From positions 1-29,363 of IMG/VR virus record IMGVR_UViG_3300032753_000127: DNA of 29,363 nucleotides; one strand, written 5' to 3'. The position numbers were made by a program, and so were the translations under genes. The DNA is from a virus. Shown piece by piece: positions 7,860 through 17,392 of this stretch. The notes beneath the pieces were generated by a model. That model made no database searches, was not told the origin of the DNA, and saw nothing but the letters and a program-made list of their open reading frames with translations. Position 1 is the stretch's first letter. Each line of letters opens with the position of its first letter.

Positions 7860-8142
7860 TTATATCTTCTAATTTAATAAGATTATTATAATTATAACTT
7901 CGTATTTTAAGATTCAAATTCTTTTTTACTAACTTAAAAAGTTTTTCAGTTATCTCAACTAATATAGGTTCTCCGACAATACGAGAATATTTACTTGGAA
8001 CTTTTTTTCCTACTCGTTTTTTATAAAATTGATTTATATAATTTTTACAATCATTGATTGTAAGATGTAATGATACTCCGTCATTTTTAACTTCTTGATT
8101 AATTTCTGATAATTCCCAAAATTGTAGATATACTTTATTCAT
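7849..8142 (-). CDS. Small uncharacterised phage protein
   Basis: A 97-aa basic protein, MNKVYLQFWELSE at the N-terminus, then VSLHLTINDCKNYI, a Lys-rich loop with VPSKY and a C-terminal hydrophobic end. No motif that I can assign. It has no membrane segment. It overlaps the end of the convergent gp4-like gene and lies just downstream of the KYGV endonuclease. The even spacing of hydrophobic residues and clean ATG argue that it is a real gene. Confidence 0.6.
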   Translation of the reverse strand: MNKVYLQFWELSEINQEVKNDGVSLHLTINDCKNYINQFYKKRVGKKVPSKYSRIVGEPILVEITEKLFKLVKKNLNLKIRSYNYNNLIKLEDIIIV

Positions 8143-8180
8143 AATAAATATTTTTTATATTATAAATATATGAAAATTTT

Positions 8181-9869
8181 TTATAATAAAAAAATCCACT
8201 TTTTATTGCCGCCATTATATACTCTATAATATCCTAATTCTAGCATAATTTCTTCTTCAGTTTTATTTATATCATAACCCATTTTGACTAACTTAGATTT
8301 TCTCCAATTAAACCTATGTTCTCTTTTTTTATCAATTACATACCAATATCCAGGTTTAGATGTATGTAAATAAGTAAAACCCAATTTTTCATACATATTT
8401 CCATTAGAAATTAAATTATCTGAATAAGTTTCTATTCTAATTGGAATCCATTTATCAATAAAATATTTTAATAATTTGGAAGCTCCGCCAATTATATTAG
8501 TGTTTATTATATTACAATATCGGGTTAACTCATAAACATGTTCTTGATTTTTTCCACCTAAAGGAAGTCTTAATTTAGAAAATGTCATTAGATTAACTAA
8601 TTCATTATTATAATATAACCCAATTCTTATTGATGATTTACAATCACCTTGAAAATGATTCCTATCTAAAAAATTTTTAGAAGTTGTATAATCAACTTCT
8701 TTAATTACACATTTACGTGCTCCTATTTTAGATGTTAAGTTTAACTTATTTAGAATATATGATTTACAGATTTCTTTTTTAATAACCCAATCATCTTCCC
8801 ATATAGTAAATAAATTAATATTATTTTTTTCTGCTAATTGTTTTTTTATTAAATGATATTCTTCTTTTTTAAATTTCTCACTATGCCAATATAGCCCATT
8901 AAATTCAAACCCTAATTTTAATTCTGGTAAATAAATATCAATTTCATACGGATTAATATAATCTTTAGTATTTACTATAATTTCTCCATTATAATTTTCT
9001 TTAATAAAATTATAAATATCAATTTGTTTAATACTTGAACTTTCTGATATAGGAAAGCAATTAGTACATATACTAGTATTATTAGTGACTCTATAATAAA
9101 ATTGATAAGTTAATATCTCAAAATTAGTATTACATTTTTTACAAAAAAATTTTAAATATGTAGTTATATTTTTATTAAAACCATTAAATTCATAATCATT
9201 TTGATTAATTTTATCTATTATTCTTTTTTTATAATCAGAATAAAAAACATCAATTGATTTATCATGTATTTCTTTTATCATCCAATGATGTTCAACTCCA
9301 TATTTTTCAATGGATGTTTTTTTAAAATTTTCTTTAAAATCACTTATTTTAAAACTTTCTATTCTTTTTTTATTTAATTCTTCTGATTTATTAGGGTTAT
9401 CTACACCCCAATTTTTTAATAAAGTTTGTTTAGATTTTTCTTGAGTTTTTTCTAAACACATAGCAGAATTAACCCCATATTTTTCTAAATTTGTTTTTAT
9501 AATTTTTTGTTTTATTTCTAATGATTCAGCAGGGGTTTTAGTTCCATATTTAACAATAGATTTTTCTTGTTTATATTTTTTTATATTTTCATCTGAACTT
9601 ATACATTTATTAGAGCAATAAGTTAAATATCCTATTGTTGAATTTTTATACTTTACTTTATTACTACAATTATTATTTTTACATTTAGGAACTTCTTTTA
9701 AATTATTGACAGAAATAAAAACTTTTTCTTTAAAAGGTAAATCTTCTAATTCATTATTTATACAATAATCAATAATATATTCATATTCCTTTGGATATGT
9801 TTTTAACAAAGATTTTTCTTTACACATACTTCCAGAAGGATCACTTTTTTTAAAAATTTCTAAATCCAT
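8181..9869 (-). CDS. KYGV-repeat homing-type endonuclease, complete copy
   Basis: A 562-aa protein of the same family as the gene at the window start. Order: N-terminal part with Cys pairs (CKNNNC ... YCSNKC, about residues 58-90), four degenerate repeats (VKYGTKTP, EKYGVNSA, KNWGVDNP, EKYGVEHH; about 105-210), a second Cys pair region (FFCKKC ... ICTNCF), a Vsr-like nuclease core (EIDIYLPELKLGFEFNG, YWHSEKF, then IWEDDW) and a C-terminal GNAT-like region (HFQGD, IGGASKLLKYF, YEKLGF). It is placed just downstream of the sheath gene and its terminator, with its own promoter box. Role: probably a mobile nicking or cutting enzyme that spreads its own gene. The more divergent repeats than in the first copy suggest an older acquisition. 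Confidence 0.82.
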   Translation of the reverse strand: MDLEIFKKSDPSGSMCKEKSLLKTYPKEYEYIIDYCINNELEDLPFKEKVFISVNNLKEVPKCKNNNCSNKVKYKNSTIGYLTYCSNKCISSDENIKKYKQEKSIVKYGTKTPAESLEIKQKIIKTNLEKYGVNSAMCLEKTQEKSKQTLLKNWGVDNPNKSEELNKKRIESFKISDFKENFKKTSIEKYGVEHHWMIKEIHDKSIDVFYSDYKKRIIDKINQNDYEFNGFNKNITTYLKFFCKKCNTNFEILTYQFYYRVTNNTSICTNCFPISESSSIKQIDIYNFIKENYNGEIIVNTKDYINPYEIDIYLPELKLGFEFNGLYWHSEKFKKEEYHLIKKQLAEKNNINLFTIWEDDWVIKKEICKSYILNKLNLTSKIGARKCVIKEVDYTTSKNFLDRNHFQGDCKSSIRIGLYYNNELVNLMTFSKLRLPLGGKNQEHVYELTRYCNIINTNIIGGASKLLKYFIDKWIPIRIETYSDNLISNGNMYEKLGFTYLHTSKPGYWYVIDKKREHRFNWRKSKLVKMGYDINKTEEEIMLELGYYRVYNGGNKKWIFLL

Positions 9870-9884
9870 AACATTTTGTTTTTA

Positions 9885-9899
9885 CATATATATTAAAAA
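9885..9899 (-). promoter_or_regulatory. Putative promoter box of the KYGV endonuclease
   Basis: Minus strand reads TTTTTAATATATATG, 16 nt before the ATG at 9869. Confidence 0.5.
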
Positions 9900-9917
9900 C
9901 TCCTAATTATGTTTAAT

Positions 9918-9950
9918 AAAAAATCCGTTCTTTTGGAACGGATTTTTTAT
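9918..9950. terminator. Strong rho-independent terminator after tail sheath
   Basis: Hairpin AAAATCCGTTC-ttttg-GAACGGATTTTTT, nine or more base pairs with T-tracts on both strands. It ends the sheath transcript, which reads from right to left. Confidence 0.9.
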
Positions 9951-9965
9951 TATTTTTATTAATTA

Positions 9966-12900
9966 TTATTGGAAACCACCTGAAGCAATTGCTCCTGTCT
10001 TAAGGATTGTTATATTATTAACAATTACTCCCATACCCTTAATAATTTCTACATAAGTATCTAATACACCGATTTGATTATCTATGATAATTTGAGTATT
10101 ATTTTCTTGGTCACACTTGTTAAAGTAGTTATATAAACCATTTTTACTTACATATGTGCTACAAATAGCATCAGCTCTTTGTTTGATTTCTGCTCTTGTT
10201 TGTGTTGTGTTATATTTCCATTGGAAATCTAATAACATTGCACTTAAATCTCTTTCTAATTCAATCAACACTTCTCTACAGTGAATGTATGATAATGATG
10301 ATTTATAATCAGTTTGACCTGTATTTTCAGTCTCAATAACATAACCTCTATTCTTTTTATATACAATAGGGTTCATTTGAGCCATATTAAGATTAGAAAT
10401 GTCTTGTGGTGTAAAGTCAATTTCAGTTTTACCAAAACCACTTATTTTACCATTTGTTATACCTGCTGCTATAGTCCAAGGAGTTATAGAAGATGAGTTT
10501 GCATTTATTTTCTTCATATAAGTTGTAGCTACAAACATTGCTGGTGGAACATCGAATGGTCTACCATTATCACTAACTGTTACATAAGGAGTGAAATAAC
10601 CTACACAAGTTGTACCTCTACCTATACCGAAAGAATATAAGAATGCTGGGTTTTTGTCTAAATTACCACCTGCTGCAATGTAGCTTGTTTGTAATACTCC
10701 ATTAGCATCTATAAATGTTGGTGATGCTGATTGTTTAAATTGTTTCATTGAAGGCATGTTTAAGAAACCAAAGCAATCTAATCTTTCTCCGCAAATATCA
10801 ACTAATTGTTGTTTTGAGTATTCTGTTAAACCTAAACCAAATGAATCAATTAAATATCTGAAATCAATTGCATCTTTATTTGATAAAGCTTCAAATAATG
10901 GTGTTCCTTTTCCAACTAAATCAAGTATTGATGATTGTCTTGCTTCTGTTCCATCAGGTATTGAAGCATTTCTCATTCTAAATCCTTTAAGAGAAATACC
11001 CTTATATGTTGATACATAATTATCAATTGAAGAATATCTTGTTGTTTCCATAACCCCATTATAAGTTTTAGAATCAACTTTAGAATCACAAGATAGTAAT
11101 ATTTGAGTATTATCAGAAGGATTAACTTTTCTTGTTAAGATTCTTGTTATTTTCTTAGGCACTTCACCTACTTCTAATACTATTGTAGGATCTACATATG
11201 CTGATAAGAAATCTCCTACTTGGATATTAGAATATCTTGAGCCATCTACTGAAATTGTATTATCATTAATAAAACTTATAATTTCTACACTTTCTTTATA
11301 ATCACCATCATAAGATGTTACATCTAATAAAGTTGGTAATGTAAATCCTAAATTTAAAGGAATTGGTAATAAAGTTTGATTATCACTTTCTACAAATTTA
11401 ACATTTAATAAATTATCATTTACACCATTAAATTCCATTTGTAAATTATGTGTGAATTGAGTATTTGTTAAATATACATTTCCTGTTGAAGCTATTACTT
11501 CATTTGTTATATTATTTTGTCCTGTGTTAACTAAATAACCATATGTAGCACTAATTGTAAGAGGATTAGCAATAGTTAATGTGAAATTATTTAAATTAGA
11601 ATCAGGTAAAATAAAAGATGTTCCTATTTGGTTTAAATAAGTTGATAATGGTGTTGTAAGATTTGTAAATAAAACATAATTATTACCATTAACAAAATTA
11701 AGTGTTACACTTGTTGTTAATCCAGATATTGCATTATCATAGAAATAATCTCCAGTATTTATATCACCATTATAATAATCTTGATAAAATGATGATTGAT
11801 ATCTAACAGATCCAGTTAAAGATGTAATAGGTAAATTATCACTTGTTACCATACCCTGAGCTCCAATTACTAATTCATCATCTTTTATATAAAAAACTAT
11901 TTGGTTAATACTTGTTGTTGTTAATCCTAAATTAATAGATATGTTTTTATTACTTAGATTTGAATTATTATATGAAATTAAATTCATATTATTTGTACTA
12001 TTAATTAAAGCATTAACCCCTGTTGAATATAAAATGCAACCATTATTAAAATTAGAACTACTTATAATTGATAATAAATAATTAAAAGATTTTATTTTTC
12101 TATATGTTAAATACTGATTAACATTAGGTGATACAGCTGTATTAGAATAAGTTAAACTCAATATTCCGTTATTAATATTATATACATAATCTGTTCCATT
12201 AACAAGTTCTATATATCCAGCAGTACCAACTGTAACTTGACTAAATGTTAATGATGATAACCTTCCATTACCATTTATAATATAATCCATATAACCTAAT
12301 ACAATATCTGTTGGCTGAACGCTTGGGTTTAATAATCCAGGTACTGTAGAAGATAACGCATTAATACCACTATTATTTAATACAATAGCGGTTTCATATT
12401 CACCTATTGCTGAGTAGGAAGCAGGATTTACATTAAAAGAATAATTCCCTGCTGATACAGTTATGTATGTTCCATTAGATATAGCATATGCTCCTGAATT
12501 TACATTATATATTAATGGAGTAAATTCAGTTTGATAATTTAATGTTAATATTAAAGGATTAGCTAAAGCGTTATATGATGAGCCTCCAGAAAAGGTTGAA
12601 CTAATAAACAATGATGATGTAATACCTTTTTCAATATTAATTGAAAAAGTATAACCATTAGCTGCAGTACCACCATTAGTGTATCCTAATGATATTATAG
12701 AACCATTAACACTCATAGTATATCCAGTAGAGGTACCATATGATAAGTTCCAATTTTTAACTATATCTGAGGCAATTGCAGTTGAAGCAGTTGATGCAGT
12801 TGATGCAGAAATTGTAAAACCTAATGTTAATCCAGGAGCAGCACTTGATAAATTAAAATAACTATAAGATAATCCAGAATAAGTTAATCCAGTTATATTT

Positions 12901-14339
12901 ACACTTGCAATAGCACTTGCAGTTGCAGTTACAGTTGCTCCAAATATAGTTGATGATATAGAAATTGTAGTTCCATTAATACCATTTAAATTGCTTCCTA
13001 AATAAGAAGGTGTAACTAATACACTAGTTCCATAATTAATAACATTAATTGAAGCAGTTAACCCTGCTGTAATTCCATAATAAATAGTATTACCTGATGC
13101 TGTAATACCTGGAAAATATCCAGTTGTTGGTGCAGAATATGTAGAAAATCCAGCAAATTGCGTATAAGAAGAAGGAGTAGCTGATAGAAATATATTATTT
13201 ACATAACCTTCAGAATTTGTAAAATCTCTACCAAAAGCTCCTGTGAATCTTTGATTTCCTAATATATCAATACCGAATACATTACCTGGTCTGTCTAAAT
13301 AAGTATTTGTAAATTCAACATTCTCAACAATTGTATCTTTATAAGATAAAAAGTCAATAGATTCTGTTGAATCAATTGAATTACCTACTAAATCAACTAA
13401 ACCATTAGCAAATCCAGTTTCATATAAGTCCATATTAAATGCACAGAATAATCCTGTGTTTGCAAAATCATTATTGATTATAGTTTCAATAAATAAGTTA
13501 TTACCACTTAAATCAGTGAAATAAGGAATGAAAGAAAGATTAGAGTAAAATGATAATACACTTACATTTCTATCAGCAGCAAAGTTTGATAATTGACCTT
13601 TTTTAAGACCTGTTCCATCAAAATATTTGTTCCATCTAGGATCAACTGATAAAGCAGTATAGTTAGACCAATCACCAGCTACTGCTAATACATCAACCAT
13701 ATAATCAGAAGCCCAATCTGTAGCTTTTAAGTATGGAGGAATATTTTCAATAGAACCATAGTAGTTAATTAGACTATTGTTATAAGAAGTTGTTTGTGTT
13801 TTGTATATAAATAATGTTACATAATTACCACTCATATTAGTAATGTTAAATAATCTATTAAGATTATTTCCATCAGTACTACCATTTGCTTCATCATTAG
13901 CTAAATAGTTAAATGATTCAGTATCTTTTTTCCAGAAACCTGTTGTATTAAAGAAATTGCTATAAGGAGCACCATTAGAATTAATGTAGTTAGGATAATT
14001 ACAAGCTGTTGAAAGTGAAGCATATTGTAATAGATCTAAAGTATCATCAGTTTCTAATAAGTTTAGAGCATAAACCGGACCTGATAATAACATTTGTTGA
14101 ATTGTTCTATGGAAGAAAGAACCATTTCTTTCTAAGGTTCTATCAATATTTCCAAATATATTTATTAAATCATTTTGACTTTGTAACAAAACTGGTGTGT
14201 TAACAGGTCCTATCTTAGAGAAACCTATTACTAACGTATAATTCCCAGCTGGTGCTACAACGTTTGGTAAAATTGAATTGTCATACTCATTAATATATAT
14301 ACCTGGTCTTGTATATTGTCCTATTTGAATTGTTGGCAT
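9966..14339 (-). CDS. Tail sheath protein, oversized (T4 gp18-like)
   Basis: At 1457 aa this is about twice the size of T4 gp18 (659 aa). The N-terminus is typical sheath (RPGIYINEYDNS, then TLVIGFSKIGPVN and LNLLETDD), as is the C-terminus from about residue 1075 (KGFRMRNASIPDGTEAR; YVIETENTGQTD; HCREVLIELERDLSAMLLDFQWKYN; GVIVNNITILKTG), which forms the conserved inner handshake layer. Between roughly residues 395 and 1015 lies an inserted Ser/Thr/Gly/Tyr/Asn-rich, beta-type region with short repeats (TASTASTA; ISSTIF; GITAS), probably exposed on the tail surface. The product polymerises round the tube and contracts at infection. Single-gene unit: own AT box upstream, strong terminator 16 nt downstream. 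Codon and base use in the insert are like the rest of the gene. Confidence 0.92.
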   Translation of the reverse strand: MPTIQIGQYTRPGIYINEYDNSILPNVVAPAGNYTLVIGFSKIGPVNTPVLLQSQNDLINIFGNIDRTLERNGSFFHRTIQQMLLSGPVYALNLLETDDTLDLLQYASLSTACNYPNYINSNGAPYSNFFNTTGFWKKDTESFNYLANDEANGSTDGNNLNRLFNITNMSGNYVTLFIYKTQTTSYNNSLINYYGSIENIPPYLKATDWASDYMVDVLAVAGDWSNYTALSVDPRWNKYFDGTGLKKGQLSNFAADRNVSVLSFYSNLSFIPYFTDLSGNNLFIETIINNDFANTGLFCAFNMDLYETGFANGLVDLVGNSIDSTESIDFLSYKDTIVENVEFTNTYLDRPGNVFGIDILGNQRFTGAFGRDFTNSEGYVNNIFLSATPSSYTQFAGFSTYSAPTTGYFPGITASGNTIYYGITAGLTASINVINYGTSVLVTPSYLGSNLNGINGTTISISSTIFGATVTATASAIASVNITGLTYSGLSYSYFNLSSAAPGLTLGFTISASTASTASTAIASDIVKNWNLSYGTSTGYTMSVNGSIISLGYTNGGTAANGYTFSINIEKGITSSLFISSTFSGGSSYNALANPLILTLNYQTEFTPLIYNVNSGAYAISNGTYITVSAGNYSFNVNPASYSAIGEYETAIVLNNSGINALSSTVPGLLNPSVQPTDIVLGYMDYIINGNGRLSSLTFSQVTVGTAGYIELVNGTDYVYNINNGILSLTYSNTAVSPNVNQYLTYRKIKSFNYLLSIISSSNFNNGCILYSTGVNALINSTNNMNLISYNNSNLSNKNISINLGLTTTSINQIVFYIKDDELVIGAQGMVTSDNLPITSLTGSVRYQSSFYQDYYNGDINTGDYFYDNAISGLTTSVTLNFVNGNNYVLFTNLTTPLSTYLNQIGTSFILPDSNLNNFTLTIANPLTISATYGYLVNTGQNNITNEVIASTGNVYLTNTQFTHNLQMEFNGVNDNLLNVKFVESDNQTLLPIPLNLGFTLPTLLDVTSYDGDYKESVEIISFINDNTISVDGSRYSNIQVGDFLSAYVDPTIVLEVGEVPKKITRILTRKVNPSDNTQILLSCDSKVDSKTYNGVMETTRYSSIDNYVSTYKGISLKGFRMRNASIPDGTEARQSSILDLVGKGTPLFEALSNKDAIDFRYLIDSFGLGLTEYSKQQLVDICGERLDCFGFLNMPSMKQFKQSASPTFIDANGVLQTSYIAAGGNLDKNPAFLYSFGIGRGTTCVGYFTPYVTVSDNGRPFDVPPAMFVATTYMKKINANSSSITPWTIAAGITNGKISGFGKTEIDFTPQDISNLNMAQMNPIVYKKNRGYVIETENTGQTDYKSSLSYIHCREVLIELERDLSAMLLDFQWKYNTTQTRAEIKQRADAICSTYVSKNGLYNYFNKCDQENNTQIIIDNQIGVLDTYVEIIKGMGVIVNNITILKTGAIASGGFQ
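12772..12945 (-). repeat. Short tandem 9-bp/6-bp repeats in sheath insert
   Basis: Runs such as gttgaagcagttgatgcag and gcacttgcagttgcagtt code for Ala/Ser/Thr repeats (STASTASTA and TATASAIAS). In-frame slippage could vary the length of this surface loop. Confidence 0.6.
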
Positions 14340-14361
14340 ATTATGTTATTTTTTTTATTAT

Positions 14362-14375
14362 CTTATATATAAAAA
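14362..14375 (-). promoter_or_regulatory. Putative promoter box of tail sheath gene
   Basis: Minus strand reads TTTTTATATATAAG, 22 nt before the sheath ATG; a slight variant of the common box (TATATATAA instead of AATATATAA). Confidence 0.4.
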
Positions 14376-14393
14376 TAAAATTATCTATTTTTT

Positions 14394-14921
14394 CTATTTT
14401 TTAGATTTCATATTACTAATTTTCTTGTTTAGTAAAGTTAATTTATTTTTTATTTCCGTATCTATTTTAGTCATTTCCTTTTTTAGTAGGTTAATTTCAT
14501 TTAATTTATCTGCAATTTTTTTATTTAATTCTGTTATTTCTTCATTTGTACTTTCTTGTAAATTAAGATTTTTTTTAATTAAATCTTGTTTTTGAATTAT
14601 ATTATTTTTATAGCCTTCTATAGTATCATTTATATTTTGTATTTCTTTTTTCTTACCTGAAATTTTAGCCCATATTTCTAGTAGTTCATTGGTAAAAGCC
14701 ATTTTATTATCTTTACCTCTAATAACTAATTTAGCATTAAATAGTTTATTTTCTAAATCTTTTTCATTAATATTAGTTTGGTAAATTTTATCTAAAATAG
14801 TTTTTTTGGATTTATATTCCATTACTTGTTTTTCTAAGTTTTCCAAACTTTCTAAATTCTCTAAATCCTGTACTTCTACTTCTTCTTTAATAAAAGAAGA
14901 AAACTTTTTATATATTTTCAT
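14394..14921 (-). CDS. Coiled-coil protein with capsid-targeting-like N-terminus
   Basis: A 175-aa, Lys/Glu-rich protein that is helical almost throughout with heptad-like hydrophobic spacing (from about residue 17 to the end), ending in KISNMKSKK. The start is taken as ATG at 14921; a TTG one codon upstream directly follows the previous stop. The N-terminus MKIYKKFSSFIKEEVE resembles the capsid-targeting peptide of T4 internal proteins (MKTYQEFIAEA), with an I-x-E that a gp21-type protease might cut. Scaffold/core or internal head protein is therefore plausible, but this is inference. It starts 4 nt after the stop of the 14925-16658 gene, so the two are co-translated. Confidence 0.65.
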   Translation of the reverse strand: MKIYKKFSSFIKEEVEVQDLENLESLENLEKQVMEYKSKKTILDKIYQTNINEKDLENKLFNAKLVIRGKDNKMAFTNELLEIWAKISGKKKEIQNINDTIEGYKNNIIQKQDLIKKNLNLQESTNEEITELNKKIADKLNEINLLKKEMTKIDTEIKNKLTLLNKKISNMKSKK

Positions 14922-14924
14922 CAA

Positions 14925-16658
14925 TTATTTTTGTTTTTTTCTTTCAAGAACCGCTTTTTTAAATTTTTCTTTAACAAGTGGCGATAAAGAACCAATATAT
15001 TTATTATATAATTCTTCGCTAGAATGGTAATTAGCAACCCCATCTGTTAATTGCATATACGATGTCAAATCTCTATCATATTTTTTTAGAGGTTTATCAA
15101 GTTGAGATCCTACTTTTTTAGTAGGGTACTTACCCTCAAAGTCTTGTACTTCAACATATTTATAATCTATACTTCCCCTTCCCGGTGATTTCATTAAATA
15201 CCATTCACATTCACTTTTTCTAATTGTGTCTCCAGAGTCATTTAGGCTATCTAAAAATCCTATACCATTTTGTTTTTTTACATTTAATTTATCTAAAACA
15301 TTTTGTAGTGTTAATTTTGGATATTTAGAAGTTGCCCAATCTCTAATTTCTTTATCATCATTTTCCCAGTAATAGAAGTATGTACCATTAACACGTTTAG
15401 CACCTTTTATATAATCTTTTGGGAGAATTTCTTCATGAGATAAACCTACACAAAAATAAATAGTTTCATTATTCATAGCTAATAAAAATAATTTTTTATC
15501 TAATTCGTTATACTTACAATCAGTAGTTTGCCATCTTAATTCGTTTGGATCAGTATCTCTTTTATTAGGTTTATGTAGACCGTTATATGTTACTTTATCA
15601 ACTGAATCCCCTTTAATTCCAAAATAATCAAACATTAATTTATTTTTATTGCTATCAAAATCTGCTAATTTATTTTTATCAAGCATATTTCTCATAAATG
15701 TAAATATTATTTGACCTTGTTTATCATTACCACTTGGTGTAGCAGTTGCTTCTTCAGCTTCATTAATAAATTTAATACTTTCTAATTTAGTTTGTTTATT
15801 TGGTTCTTCTACAACTGTAGTATTTTTTACTTTAAATTTAGAATTAGCAAATATTTTTCTCATTTCTTTATCTTGAAATATTTTTTCAATTCCATCTCTC
15901 CATTTATTAAATATAGAATTTACTATAAATGGTCCAGAAGGAGCAGAATCTTCTCTCCATTGTCCACCACCTGTTTCTTTTCCTACATAAGTATATTCTA
16001 AATAAGTTTTTTGAGATACTTTACCTAAAGGTCTTCCTGTTGGAATTTGAGGTGTAAAATATAATTGATGAGCTTGTTGAAATAAATCAACTATTTTAAT
16101 AATAGGATCTTTATCTGTATCATCTGGAGTATAAGACCATGATTCTACATCTTGTGAACCTATATATTCCATTTTTTTATAATCTTCATCTGTCATTTCC
16201 CATTTTTGTCTTTCTTCTTCTTTAAATATTGATCCAAATAAACCATCTATAGTTAGAGGAGTTGATGCACTAGCGCCTTGAGTAGGCGCTGTTAATGAGG
16301 CACTTCCTCCTTGAGTTTGAGAGGTATTTGATGCACTAGCACTTTGTGGTCCTGTTGTATCAGTTGAAATAGATGCACTAGCACTTTGTGGTCCTGTTGT
16401 ATCAGTTGAAATAGATGCACTAGCACTTTGCGGTTTAGTTAAAGTAGATGATTCTATTTCTTGTGGCTTTGTATTTTTAGAATTATCTACATCATTATAT
16501 TTTGATGCACTTAATCCACTAGATAAATTATTTTTTCTTTGTTGAGCTTTAATTAAATTAGCTTTTCTTTGATTTGGTGTTAACTCTTCATTAATTTCAA
16601 AATCACTAATTTCTTTATAATTATTAGATAAACTAGGATGTTTTTTTATATATTTCAT
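14925..16658 (-). CDS. Uncharacterised putative virion protein with SASAS repeats
   Basis: A 577-aa protein I do not recognise. Three parts can be seen: residues 1-60, a charged start (MKYIKKHPSLSNNYKEISDF, then EINEEL) with an I-x-E motif like a prohead-protease site; residues about 72-135, a low-complexity linker with two exact 14-residue repeats (SASASISTDTTGPQ) and further SASAS units; and residues about 140-577, a globular region with many Trp/Tyr (WSYTPDD, PQIPTGRPLGKVS, FYYWENDD, CEWYLMKSPGRGS). A second I-x-E/A-like site (INEAEE) lies near residue 305. The neighbours (sheath, coiled coil, MKYIK-starting protein) make a virion or internal head protein likely. No enzyme motif found. ATG chosen; the only upstream sequence is AT-rich without Shine-Dalgarno. 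Confidence 0.65.
   Translation of the reverse strand: MKYIKKHPSLSNNYKEISDFEINEELTPNQRKANLIKAQQRKNNLSSGLSASKYNDVDNSKNTKPQEIESSTLTKPQSASASISTDTTGPQSASASISTDTTGPQSASASNTSQTQGGSASLTAPTQGASASTPLTIDGLFGSIFKEEERQKWEMTDEDYKKMEYIGSQDVESWSYTPDDTDKDPIIKIVDLFQQAHQLYFTPQIPTGRPLGKVSQKTYLEYTYVGKETGGGQWREDSAPSGPFIVNSIFNKWRDGIEKIFQDKEMRKIFANSKFKVKNTTVVEEPNKQTKLESIKFINEAEEATATPSGNDKQGQIIFTFMRNMLDKNKLADFDSNKNKLMFDYFGIKGDSVDKVTYNGLHKPNKRDTDPNELRWQTTDCKYNELDKKLFLLAMNNETIYFCVGLSHEEILPKDYIKGAKRVNGTYFYYWENDDKEIRDWATSKYPKLTLQNVLDKLNVKKQNGIGFLDSLNDSGDTIRKSECEWYLMKSPGRGSIDYKYVEVQDFEGKYPTKKVGSQLDKPLKKYDRDLTSYMQLTDGVANYHSSEELYNKYIGSLSPLVKEKFKKAVLERKKQK
16330..16434 (-). repeat. 42-bp tandem repeat, 2.5 copies
   Basis: Two identical 42-bp units at 16330-16371 and 16372-16413 (opening gatgcactagcactttg), then a half unit with one change. 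They code for 14-residue repeats in the linker of the 577-aa protein; exact identity suggests recent duplication. Confidence 0.85.
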
Positions 16659-16674
16659 TTTTACACTTTAATTT

Positions 16675-17352
16675 TTATTTATTTGATTGACTAGATCCAA
16701 CTTGATTATTAACCTGACTTGCACTAGGACCATTATATGTAAGTTGTTTTTGTGGTGTAGTTGGTTGAGGAGCTTCTTTTTCTTCTTCTTTTTCTTCAGG
16801 TTTAGCTTCTGTTTTTGGATTTTTTAAAGTTTTCAACTTTTGTGCAAAATCTCTTAATTGTTTCAAAATAAAATCACGATTATCAATTTTATACTGATAA
16901 TCACCTGGTTTATCTTTTAGATTTAATTCAGTTAATGCTTCAATGGCAGCTTGTATTAAACCCCCGTTACCACTTTTACCGATAAGTTGAATCTTTTTTT
17001 CTTCAAACTCAATATCCTCATTTTTAACCATCTCATCAACATTAGACATAGCAAGACGATATAAATAATAACCATATTCATTTTTTAATTCGCCACTCAT
17101 ATTCTCATCTAACATTAAGTATAATTGATCTCTAACTTTTGTTACTAAACTTTGTATTTGAGTTCCTTTATAAGCATTTGTTGCTCTTCTAATTGTAGAA
17201 TTTATTAAACGACCAAACCATGTACCACCAAATCTAATATCATTACCTACTATTTCAGTAATTAAATTAGAATCTTGATTAAGTAATTCAGGGTTAATTA
17301 AAGGTTGTTTTACATTAGATATAAATAATTTCCTTTCTTTGATATATTTCAT
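16675..17352 (-). CDS. Uncharacterised putative virion protein, MKYIK family start
   Basis: A 225-aa protein. Residues 1-170 look folded and mainly helical (FGGTWFGRLINSTIRRATNAY; DQLYLMLDENMSGELKNEYGYYLYRLAM), then a Lys/Glu/Pro-rich tail (about 172-225: EEKEEEKEAPQPTTPQKQ) ending in NGPSASQVNNQVGSSQ. The N-terminus MKYIKERKLF matches that of the next gene product (MKYIKKHPSL), and its GPSAS tail echoes that protein's GPQSASAS linker, so the two probably act in the same assembly. It leads the operon with genes 16658 and 14921, spacing 16 nt. Function unknown. Confidence 0.62.
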   Translation of the reverse strand: MKYIKERKLFISNVKQPLINPELLNQDSNLITEIVGNDIRFGGTWFGRLINSTIRRATNAYKGTQIQSLVTKVRDQLYLMLDENMSGELKNEYGYYLYRLAMSNVDEMVKNEDIEFEEKKIQLIGKSGNGGLIQAAIEALTELNLKDKPGDYQYKIDNRDFILKQLRDFAQKLKTLKNPKTEAKPEEKEEEKEAPQPTTPQKQLTYNGPSASQVNNQVGSSQSNK

Positions 17353-17374
17353 TTATCTATTATATTTTTATTTA

Positions 17375-17386
17375 TTATATATTAAA
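17375..17386 (-). promoter_or_regulatory. Putative promoter box of the MKYIK operon
   Basis: Minus strand TTTAATATATAA, 22 nt before the ATG at 17352. The two downstream genes lack such a box, as expected for one transcript. Confidence 0.55.
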
Positions 17387-17392
17387 TTATTA

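Noticed and set aside
8161-8168. TATAAATA identical to the T4 late promoter
   Set aside because: On the plus strand it points into the 3' end of a minus-strand gene and is a single case; the TTTAATATATA box is much more consistent here.
11250-13160. Diversity-generating retroelement target in the sheath insert
   Set aside because: No template repeat, reverse transcriptase or adenine-biased variable repeat is seen in the window.
10314-14203. Several short plus-strand open frames inside the sheath gene
   Set aside because: They oppose a continuous, clearly coding sheath frame and have no promoter box or protein-like composition.
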